Positions 49,321 to 55,725 of a stretch of 55,725 nucleotides of DNA are shown one piece after another. The notes beneath the pieces are model-generated. The model did no database searches. It saw nothing but the letters and a program-made list of their open reading frames with translations, and was not told the origin of the DNA. How positions within the stretch are numbered: the first letter of the stretch is position 1; each line of letters starts with the position of its first letter. A program made the position numbers and the translations under genes. This DNA is from Haliea sp040222615 (GTDB lineage: Bacteria > Pseudomonadota > Gammaproteobacteria > Pseudomonadales > Halieaceae). The DNA is taken from contig NZ_JAVKCQ010000165.1 of the NCBI RefSeq assembly GCF_040222615.1, positions 1 to 55,725 of the forward strand, given 5' to 3'.

Positions 49321-51095
49321 CAGGCTGCTTCCTCATTGGGATTGTTGATTTTGCGTTTGTTGGGTTGGCCAGGTTTCGACGCCTGCCCGGCGCGAATCAA
49401 CCGCCCTGGCAGCGCGCCGGTGGGGACGCCGTCGGCCATGATGACTTCCCCGGATACGATGGTATAGCGGTAGCCGCTGGCGCCCTGGAACACGCGGCGG
49501 CCCCCGGCCGGCAAATCGTAGATCACGGCAGGAGTCTCAATCGCCAGGTGTTCCAGGTCGATGATGTTGATATCGGCCTTCATCCCAGTCTCCAGGGTGC
49601 CGCGATCGGCGAGGCCCATGCAGCGTGCAGTGTCCCGGGTATGCATCTGCACAGCCTGCTCGAGGCCGATGCGGGCGCCGCGCTGGCGGTCCCGCACCAG
49701 GTAACTGAGCAGCCAGGTGGGGATACTGGCATCCGACAGTACGCCGCAGTGGGCGCCGGTATCCGCCAGGCTGATCACCGCATTCTCGTCCGCCAGCATC
49801 TGCATCTGCCGGTCCAGGTTGCGGTTATCGTAGCCAAACAGCGGGCAGTACAGCATACGCTTGCCGTCATTCTCGAGCAGCGCGTCATAGGCAAACTCGG
49901 CGGGTGTCACACCCGCCTGCTGGGCCCGAAAGGCAACACTGTCCTCGGAGGCCGGCTCGTAGTCGGGCTCATCGCCCAGCACGTAGATGTTGTCGAAGCC
50001 GGTGGCGATCTTGTCCATGATATCGTGGCCGAGATGCGGCGGTGTTTCCGCCACGATAGCCTCGCGCACGGCGGGGTCGCGCAGCTGTCGCAGGCGCTCC
50101 TCCGGCTCCAGCCCCGCCAGCGGAGCGTAGGCCTGGTGAAACATGAACGGGTTGACCGTGCCTTCCCAGCCCATAAGGATATTGACCGGGCGGGCGCCGA
50201 CGTGGGGAATCAGGCGCGCCCCCTCGGCCCGGGCCTCCTTGACGAATTGCAGCTGCTGCAGGACCCGCGGCCAGTCCGCCTCGGAGCGGTAAAACAGCAC
50301 AAAATTGACCTGGCAGTCGTTGTCTATGGAGAGACGCTTCATCCACGCCATCTCCTCCTCCCAGTTGCTGAAGTCCGAGACCAGGCCGTAAATACCCTGG
50401 CCGGTTTCACCGATAACCCGGCCGATGCCCAGCAACTCGCTGGCATCGGCATAGGTGCCGGGCATAACCTCGCCGGTACGCGTGGTGTGCAGCTGGGTGC
50501 GGGAAGTGGTGAAGCCGACCGCGCCGGCGGCCAGGCCTTCGCGCACGATGGCCGCCATCTGCGCGATATCGGCTTCCGTAGCCGGTTCATTGTGCACACC
50601 TCGCTCACCCATCACATAGGTGCGCACCGCACAGTGCGGGACCTGGGCACCGATATCGATGGCCCGGGGCATCCGATCGAGGGCATCCAGATATTCCGGG
50701 AAGCTTTCCCACTCCCAGGTAATCCCCTCCGCCAGGGCCGCGCCGGGTATGTCCTCGACATCTTCCATGACTTCGATCATGCGCTGGCGCTCGGCGTCAT
50801 CGGGCTTGCAGGGAGCGAAGCCCACGCCGCAGTTCCCCATTACCAGAGTCGTTATGCCGTGGTTCGAGGCCGGGCTGCAATAGGGGTCCCAGGTGGCCTG
50901 GCCGTCCATGTGCGAATGGGTGTCTACCCAACCGGGCGCGACCAACAGGCCGCGGGCATCAATCTCCCGGTGGGCTTGCCCGGACACCTCGCCAACGGCG
51001 ACGATGCGCCCGTCAACAATGGCCAGATTGCCTTCGAAGGCCGCCCGGCCGGTGCCGTCAACGATTTTTCCATTACAAATCAACAGATCGTACAA
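49320..51095 (-). CDS. D-aminoacylase / N-acyl-D-amino-acid deacylase-like amidohydrolase
   Basis: 591-residue amidohydrolase-fold protein. HxH is H60-S-H62 in GWVDTHSHMDGQ, the metal-ligand Cys motif GNCG (C89) is present, and GVTPAEFAYDALLEND and the C-terminal TRDTARCMGLADRGTLETGMKADINIIDLEHL are D-aminoacylase-like. The TTG at 51095 is preferred because GGAGG lies seven bases upstream; the frame runs further upstream only as far as another TTG. Substrate could be an N-acyl amino acid or another amide. Divergent from the PQQ dehydrogenase gene and coupled to the SRPBCC gene. Confidence 0.88.
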   Translation of the reverse strand: MYDLLICNGKIVDGTGRAAFEGNLAIVDGRIVAVGEVSGQAHREIDARGLLVAPGWVDTHSHMDGQATWDPYCSPASNHGITTLVMGNCGVGFAPCKPDDAERQRMIEVMEDVEDIPGAALAEGITWEWESFPEYLDALDRMPRAIDIGAQVPHCAVRTYVMGERGVHNEPATEADIAQMAAIVREGLAAGAVGFTTSRTQLHTTRTGEVMPGTYADASELLGIGRVIGETGQGIYGLVSDFSNWEEEMAWMKRLSIDNDCQVNFVLFYRSEADWPRVLQQLQFVKEARAEGARLIPHVGARPVNILMGWEGTVNPFMFHQAYAPLAGLEPEERLRQLRDPAVREAIVAETPPHLGHDIMDKIATGFDNIYVLGDEPDYEPASEDSVAFRAQQAGVTPAEFAYDALLENDGKRMLYCPLFGYDNRNLDRQMQMLADENAVISLADTGAHCGVLSDASIPTWLLSYLVRDRQRGARIGLEQAVQMHTRDTARCMGLADRGTLETGMKADINIIDLEHLAIETPAVIYDLPAGGRRVFQGASGYRYTIVSGEVIMADGVPTGALPGRLIRAGQASKPGQPNKRKINNPNEEAA

Positions 51096-51253
51096 AGGGC
51101 TATCCTCCGGCAATTGCTTATCCTTCTTGTGCTCCCCAGACTAGAGCAATCGCCCGACGGTGAAAAGTTTTCCGCCGTTGGAACAGGCTCCAGCGGTTGC
51201 AGAATCCGCCGCTGGTCCAGTCAGTTAGCCTTGCCAAAGAGGACCCTCCCATC

Positions 51254-53206
51254 ATGCACCCGCTGCCCCGCCGTTCCAGCCACCTTACGGGCCTCGCCTG
51301 CGCTGCCCTGCTCGCCGCCTGTGGCGCTGAGGTACCACCGGCACCACCGGCGCTTCCAGCATCCCTGATGGAGACCCACCAGGGCTGGTCGCATTACGGC
51401 GGCGACCCGGGGGGTACCCGCTTCTCCGCCGGGCAGCAGATTACGCCGGCCAACGTCGACCGGCTGCAGCAGGCCTGGACCTACCACAGCGGGGACCTGG
51501 CGCCAGAATCTTTTCCCGACCCGTTCAACAGTCCGGCCATGCAGGTGACCCCCATCCTTGCCCAGGACACACTGTACCTGTGCTCGCCGCGCAACCGGAT
51601 CATCGCGCTGGACCCGGCCACCGGTGCGGAGCGCTGGCACTATGCCGCCGACCCCGAACTGCGCGGCCTCTACAGCGTCACCTGCCGCGGCGTGGCCTAT
51701 CACGCCAGCCCCGACATGGCCGGGCAGGCCTGTGCGGCGCGCATCGTCGCCGGCACCCTGGACGGACGCCTGCTGGCCCTGGACGCCAGCACCGGCAAAC
51801 CCTGTGAGGATTTCGGCGAACACGGCGAGGTCGACCTGACGGCGGCACTGGGCGATGTAAGACCGGCGGAATACGCGCTCACCTCGCCCCCACTGGTGGT
51901 GGACGAGCTGATCGTCACCGGCGCCCACGTCGCGGACCTGCGCCGCGGCGGGGTCCCCAGCGGGGTAATCCGGGCTTTTGACGTCCGCACTGGCGCCCTG
52001 CTCTGGGACTGGGAAGCGCTGCTGCCGGAACAACGACTGGCGGACAGCTATACCCCCGGCAGCCCCAATGCCTGGGCGCCACTGTCCGCCGACCCTGAAC
52101 GCGGCCTGGTCTACATACCTACCGGCAATCCGGCGGGCGACTACTATGGCGGCGAGCGGGACGGTATGGACGCTTTCGGCAGTTCGGTGGTGGCACTGGA
52201 CATCCAAACCGGGAAACGGGTCTGGCACTTCCAGACGGTGCACAGCGATGTCTGGGATTACGATGTGCCCTCGCAACCGGTGCTGTTCGATTTCCCGGGG
52301 CCGGATGGCCCGATACCGGCACTGGTCCAGGCCACCAAGATGGGATTCCTGTTTGTGCTGAACCGGGAGACCGGCGAGCCCCTGTTTCCGGTCGAGGAGC
52401 GTCCCGCACCCTTGGGCGGGCCCGCGCCGGAAGCTCTGTCGCCAACGCAGCCGTGGCCGCTGCTGCCGGAGCCGCTGCATCCCACCGAGCTCAGCGAAAG
52501 CGACCTGTTCGGCTTCGCCTGGTTCGATAAACAGGCCTGTATCAAGGAGTTCCGCACGCTGAACTACGAGGGCCTCTACACCCCCATAGGGACCACCCCA
52601 ACCCTGGTTTACCCCGGCTTCATGGGCGGCAGCAACTGGGGCAGCGTGAGCTGGGATCCGGTGCGCAAGCTGCTGCTGGCCAACACGTCCAGAGTGCCTG
52701 CCATCATCGAGCTGATCCCCCGCGAGGTGGTCGAATCCCCCGGCTTTGTCGGCCCGGTGGAACTGCAGCTGGATACACCCTATGCGGTGCGGCGGCGCCC
52801 ATTCCTGTCGCCGCTGGGCGCTCCCTGCAACAGGCCGCCGTGGGGTGTGCTGACGGCTATCGACATGACCACCGGCAAGAAAGCCTGGGAAGTACCACTG
52901 GGCGGCACCCGCGACCTGGCACCCTTCCCCCTGTGGCTGGACCTCGGGGTACCCAACAGCGGCGGCTCCCTGGTCACCGCCAGCGGGCTGACCTTTATCG
53001 GCGCGGCCACCGACAGCTATCTGCGGGCATTTGCCACCGACACCGGCGCCGAGCTGTGGAAAGCCCGGCTGCCCGCCGGCGGCCATGCGACGCCCATGAC
53101 CTACACCCTCGCCGACGGCACCCAGTACGTGGTCATTGCCGCGGGCGGCAACCGCATGCTGGGCTCCAGAACCGGCGATGCGCTGGTGGCGTTCCGCCTG
53201 CCGTAG
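51254..53206 (+). CDS. PQQ-dependent dehydrogenase, lipoprotein type
   Basis: 650-residue eight-bladed beta-propeller quinoprotein that oxidises an alcohol or sugar at the periplasmic face. A lipoprotein signal with lipobox LLAAC (about 18-22) opens the chain, and no membrane helices are visible. WSHYGGDPGGTRFS, ALDPATGAERWHY, GTLDGRLLALDASTGKP and the repeated W-x-x-D docking blocks are typical of membrane glucose/alcohol dehydrogenase propellers. No heme c motif CxxCH is present. Two vicinal Cys residues are not seen. ATG at 51254. Divergent from the D-aminoacylase-like gene, with a 158-base gap. Substrate unknown; PQQ synthesis genes are not in the window. Confidence 0.9.
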   Translation: MHPLPRRSSHLTGLACAALLAACGAEVPPAPPALPASLMETHQGWSHYGGDPGGTRFSAGQQITPANVDRLQQAWTYHSGDLAPESFPDPFNSPAMQVTPILAQDTLYLCSPRNRIIALDPATGAERWHYAADPELRGLYSVTCRGVAYHASPDMAGQACAARIVAGTLDGRLLALDASTGKPCEDFGEHGEVDLTAALGDVRPAEYALTSPPLVVDELIVTGAHVADLRRGGVPSGVIRAFDVRTGALLWDWEALLPEQRLADSYTPGSPNAWAPLSADPERGLVYIPTGNPAGDYYGGERDGMDAFGSSVVALDIQTGKRVWHFQTVHSDVWDYDVPSQPVLFDFPGPDGPIPALVQATKMGFLFVLNRETGEPLFPVEERPAPLGGPAPEALSPTQPWPLLPEPLHPTELSESDLFGFAWFDKQACIKEFRTLNYEGLYTPIGTTPTLVYPGFMGGSNWGSVSWDPVRKLLLANTSRVPAIIELIPREVVESPGFVGPVELQLDTPYAVRRRPFLSPLGAPCNRPPWGVLTAIDMTTGKKAWEVPLGGTRDLAPFPLWLDLGVPNSGGSLVTASGLTFIGAATDSYLRAFATDTGAELWKARLPAGGHATPMTYTLADGTQYVVIAAGGNRMLGSRTGDALVAFRLP

Positions 53207-53217
53207 CGGCGCGGCAG

Positions 53218-54309
53218 CTATTTCTGGTCGAAGTCCACCACGATCCGGTCACTGATCGGGTGCGCCTGGCAGGTCAGGATAAAGCCCTGCTCGACCTCGC
53301 CCGGTTCCAGGCCGTGGGTAATATCCATGTCAACGGCGCCTTCCACCAGCTTGGCCTTGCAGGTGGAGCAGACCCCGCCCTTGCAGGAAAACGGCAGGTC
53401 CAGGCCCTGGTTGAGGCCCGCGTCAAGGACATTCTCACCGTCCGCAGCGAGGGAAAAGGTGCTGGCACGACCATCCATGACGATGGTGACATCGCTCGCC
53501 TTGCCGGCGTAATCGCGCGCCCGGGCATGGTGCTTGGCGATCACCGCCTCGGCATCCTCGGCCGATGATGCGAACAGCTCGTAGTGAATATTGGCCTCAC
53601 TGACCCCGACACTGCGCAGCCCCCGGGACACTTCTGAAATCATCGATTCGGGCCCGCAGATAAAGTATTCGTCGTAACTTTTCAGATCAATCAGGCGCCG
53701 GTTCAGCTCACCGCCCTTGCGATTGTCCAGGCGGCCGTTGAGGATATCCGCGCCCTGGTCTTCCCGGCTGAGAATATTGACCCAGTGCAGGCGGGTCAGA
53801 TAGCGGTTCTTGAGGAAGCTCAGTGCCTCCCGGAACATGATGGTGTTGGTGCGCTGGTTGCCGTAAAGGAGGGTCACGCGGCTGTCGGGCTCCTCCGCCA
53901 GGATCGAGCTGATATTGGAGATCACCGGGGTAATCCCGCTGCCGGAGGCGATGAACAGGTAGTTCCGCGCCCGCCCCGCGTCCAGCGGCACATAAAAACT
54001 GCCCTGTGGCGGCATGACCTCAAGCGTATCTCCGGCTTGCAGCTGGTCGTTGGCGAAATTGGAAAACAGGCCGCCCTCGACCCGCTTGATCGCCACCTGC
54101 GGCGCCGGATCCTGGATGCCGGCGCAGATCGAGTAGGATCGCCGTACCGGCACGCCGTCCAGCGTGTGCTGCAGAGTCAGGTACTGGCCGGGCTGGAAGC
54201 GGAAACGCTCGCGCAGCTCTTCCGGTACGGCAAAACTGACCTTGATGGCGAGGTCGGTCTCGGATTCGACACGGGCGATTTTCAGGGGGAAAAACTGCAT
54301 GTCTGCCAT
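53218..54309 (-). CDS. paaE: phenylacetyl-CoA epoxidase reductase subunit
   Basis: 363-residue reductase that feeds electrons from NADPH to the PaaABC di-iron epoxidase. N-terminal FAD domain (FQPGQYLTLQHTLDGVPVRRSYSICAG), NAD(P)-binding domain (LFIASGSGITPVISNISSILAEEPDSRVTLLYGNQRT) and a C-terminal plant-type [2Fe-2S] domain with C309, C314, C317 and C347 (LPFSCKGGVCSTCKAKL ... LTCQAHP). Ten bases after paaD, and the last of the paa genes. It converges with the PQQ dehydrogenase gene. Confidence 0.96.
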   Translation of the reverse strand: MADMQFFPLKIARVESETDLAIKVSFAVPEELRERFRFQPGQYLTLQHTLDGVPVRRSYSICAGIQDPAPQVAIKRVEGGLFSNFANDQLQAGDTLEVMPPQGSFYVPLDAGRARNYLFIASGSGITPVISNISSILAEEPDSRVTLLYGNQRTNTIMFREALSFLKNRYLTRLHWVNILSREDQGADILNGRLDNRKGGELNRRLIDLKSYDEYFICGPESMISEVSRGLRSVGVSEANIHYELFASSAEDAEAVIAKHHARARDYAGKASDVTIVMDGRASTFSLAADGENVLDAGLNQGLDLPFSCKGGVCSTCKAKLVEGAVDMDITHGLEPGEVEQGFILTCQAHPISDRIVVDFDQK

Positions 54310-54318
54310 GGGCTGGTC

Positions 54319-54852
54319 CTAAATGGGCTTGAAGTGATCAAAGGGCTCGGCACAGCTGTTGCACTGGTACAGCGCCTTGCAGGCCGTGGAGCCGAATTCA
54401 CTGAGCTCGCGCACGTCCGGCGAACCGCAGCGCGGGCAGCAGACGGCGGCGACGCCGGTACTGCCGCACCCCGGCGGGGCAATGCCCCAGGCGCGCAGCT
54501 TGTCCTGGGCAGCCGCGGCCATCCAGGCGGTGGACCAGGCCGGTGACAGCCGGGTATCCACCACCACCTGCTTATAGCCGGCGGCCTGCAGTGCAACGAC
54601 GATGTCCTCCGCCATCACCGTCATCGCGGGGCAGCCGGAATAGGTCGGGGTTATGGTCACTACCACGACCTCACCGCGCTGCTCGATATCCTGCAGCACC
54701 CCGAGTTCCCACAGGCTGATCACCGGGATCTCCGGATCCTTGACCTCGTCCAGCAAGTCCCAGAGCGCCGGTACAGTCGATACCGCCCGCCGCTGCCGGC
54801 GCTCGTATTCCTCTGCCGGTAACGCAGGTATCCGGTTGTCCACCGTCACCAT
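54319..54852 (-). CDS. paaD: phenylacetyl-CoA epoxidase maturation subunit
   Basis: 177 residues from ATG at 54852; longer open frames upstream are out-of-frame sequence over paaC. An N-terminal DUF59/MIP18-type domain (WDLLDEVKDPEIPVISLWELGVLQDI, TPTYSGCPAMTVMAEDIVVAL) precedes a zinc-ribbon tail (VCCPRCGSPDV ... CNSCAEPF). PaaD helps to assemble the iron centre of the epoxidase. Between paaC and paaE in the usual paaABCDE order, seven bases after paaC. Confidence 0.95.
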   Translation of the reverse strand: MVTVDNRIPALPAEEYERRQRRAVSTVPALWDLLDEVKDPEIPVISLWELGVLQDIEQRGEVVVVTITPTYSGCPAMTVMAEDIVVALQAAGYKQVVVDTRLSPAWSTAWMAAAAQDKLRAWGIAPPGCGSTGVAAVCCPRCGSPDVRELSEFGSTACKALYQCNSCAEPFDHFKPI

Positions 54853-54859
54853 CGGCGCC

Positions 54860-55627
54860 TTACCATTCCAGGCCGGGATAGGCGCGCTGCATGAATTGCA
54901 GCTCGCTGAGCAGATGGCCCAGGGATTCCGTATGGATGCCCTGGCGCCCGCCGCGCACCGACCAGTCTCCCGCCGGCACGACGATGGTGGCCTCGTCCAG
55001 GGTGGCGCGCACCGCGGCGTCCCAGGCCGGTCGCAGGGCAGCACTGTCGACCGCAATACCCGCCGCGACCAGCGCCTGTTCCAGGTCATCGAGCTCAAAC
55101 AGCTCGTGGGTATAGCCCCACAGCTCGTCCACTGCCACCTGCAGGCGACGATGGCTTTCCGCGGTGCCGTCGCCCAGGCGCAGCATCCAGTCGCGGCTGC
55201 GGCGCAAATGGTAGCGGGACTCCTTCACCGCCTTGGCGGCAATACCCGCCAACTGCGGGTCCGCTGATTCCAGCAACGCCTCCATGAAGGCCAGTGCGTA
55301 CTGGTCTACCAGGTACTGGCGGGCCATGGTGAAGGCAAAGTCGCCCCGGGGCAGCTCGTGCAGCAGCAGGTTGCTGAACTCACGGCAGTCACGCAGGTAG
55401 GCAAAGCTGTCCTCGCTGCGCCCGTCGCCGCTCAGCTCTGCGGCATAGCTGTAGAACATCCGTGCGCGGCCTATATAGTCCAGGGCGACATTGGTGAGCG
55501 CCAGGTCCTCTTCCAGGAAAGGCGCGTTGCTGCACCACTCAGACAGTCGGTGCCCCAGGACCAGGGAATCGTCACCCAGGCGCACGGCATAGTGCAGAAC
55601 GGCTTCGTGTGTATTCGCGGCATTCAT
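54860..55627 (-). CDS. paaC: phenylacetyl-CoA epoxidase structural subunit
   Basis: 255-residue ferritin-like helical subunit that forms the core of the epoxidase with PaaA. YAVRLGDDSLVLGHRLSEWCSNAPFLEEDLALTNVALDYIGRARMFYSYAAEL, LVDQYALAFMEALLESADPQLAGIAAKAVKESRYHLRRSRDWMLRLGDGTAESHRR and the C-terminal region match E. coli PaaC. PaaC lacks the catalytic iron. ATG at 55627. Starts nine bases after paaB. Confidence 0.96.
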   Translation of the reverse strand: MNAANTHEAVLHYAVRLGDDSLVLGHRLSEWCSNAPFLEEDLALTNVALDYIGRARMFYSYAAELSGDGRSEDSFAYLRDCREFSNLLLHELPRGDFAFTMARQYLVDQYALAFMEALLESADPQLAGIAAKAVKESRYHLRRSRDWMLRLGDGTAESHRRLQVAVDELWGYTHELFELDDLEQALVAAGIAVDSAALRPAWDAAVRATLDEATIVVPAGDWSVRGGRQGIHTESLGHLLSELQFMQRAYPGLEW

Positions 55628-55636
55628 GCCAACACC

Positions 55637-55725
55637 TCACATATTGTTGACTTCGTCCGGCAACTGGTAGTGCGTTGCATGACGATAGGGTTTGTCGTCC
55701 AGGGGATCGTAAAAGCTCTCGCAGT
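55637..55725 (-). CDS. paaB: phenylacetyl-CoA epoxidase subunit PaaB, C-terminal end (cut by edge)
   Basis: Only the last 29 codons are inside the window. They read CESFYDPLDDKPYRHATHYQ and end LPDEVNNM, which aligns with the tail of E. coli PaaB (FF/DP-x-YRHPTFYTIPDGIEHM). Together with paaC-paaD-paaE on the same strand this confirms a paaABCDE operon running in from the right edge. Confidence 0.85.
   Translation of the reverse strand, partial: CESFYDPLDDKPYRHATHYQLPDEVNNM

Noticed and set aside
49365..51368. 667-codon plus-strand frame opposite the D-aminoacylase-like gene
   Set aside because: Antisense shadow with no recognisable domain; the minus strand has HxH and GNCG motifs and a good ribosome site.
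51221..53086. 621-codon minus-strand frame opposite the PQQ dehydrogenase gene
   Set aside because: Gly/Gln/Arg-rich shadow; the plus-strand protein has a lipobox and propeller repeats.
1..55725. CRISPR arrays, IS elements, prophage, integrons, tRNA or rRNA genes
   Set aside because: No regularly spaced repeats, transposase or integrase motifs or RNA-gene signatures were seen on either strand.

Overview
This window is GC-rich, gene-dense DNA that reads as the chromosome of an aerobic gammaproteobacterium. The CysB, ThrH, YajC, exodeoxyribonuclease III and Moa proteins are of gammaproteobacterial type. The mix of TonB-dependent receptors, a sulfatase, a P450, a PQQ dehydrogenase, an F420-type LLM oxidoreductase, propionyl-CoA/methylmalonyl-CoA enzymes and a phenylacetyl-CoA epoxidase resembles marine, lipid- or steroid-degrading lineages such as Halieaceae or Spongiibacteraceae. 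That placement is inference. I saw no tRNA, rRNA, CRISPR array, transposase, phage gene or replication origin.

Region 1 (1-4345, minus strand): an rpiR-type regulator, a multi-pass carboxylate or amino-acid carrier, an isoaspartyl-dipeptidase homologue and a TonB-dependent receptor that runs off the left edge. It looks like a peptide or dipeptide scavenging cassette. Region 2 (4580-13265, minus): a compact propionyl-CoA to succinyl-CoA operon in pathway order (carboxyltransferase, biotin carboxylase/BCCP fusion, epimerase, B12 mutase, MeaB), followed by a small Rieske protein and served by a good sigma70-like promoter. Region 3 (13421-23109): housekeeping genes pabB, thrH, cysB, a 5'-nucleotidase, a translationally coupled yajC-dcyD-AGCS-BCCT run, and xth. 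A repeat-rich patch lies between pabB and thrH.

Region 4 (23281-34817): an acyl-CoA synthetase gene facing a 13-gene minus-strand run. The run is moaC-moaD-moaE, flavin reductase, Nudix hydrolase, Bcp peroxiredoxin, the two-subunit molybdenum hydroxylase IorAB, cytochrome P450, an amidohydrolase-2 protein without its HxH motif, a GST-like protein, a SnoaL-like protein and a GST. Molybdopterin synthesis genes therefore sit upstream of the enzyme that probably uses the cofactor. A clean dyad operator lies just upstream of the P450.

Region 5 (34997-53206): an LLM oxidoreductase, an MFS carrier, a double-domain MarR regulator, a secreted sulfatase, a TonB-dependent receptor, an unrecognised protein, an SDR, a secreted DUF3604 protein and a phosphotransferase, all on plus. 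A D-aminoacylase-like amidohydrolase and an SRPBCC protein follow on minus, then a PQQ lipoprotein dehydrogenase on plus. The sulfatase and the receptor have nearly identical promoter/operator segments (22 of 28 bases), with a third partial copy before the receptor. This is the strongest sign of an uncharacterised uptake and desulfation regulon, with the neighbouring tandem MarR protein as candidate regulator. Region 6 (53218-55725, minus): paaE, paaD, paaC and the end of paaB of the phenylacetyl-CoA epoxidase, cut by the right edge.
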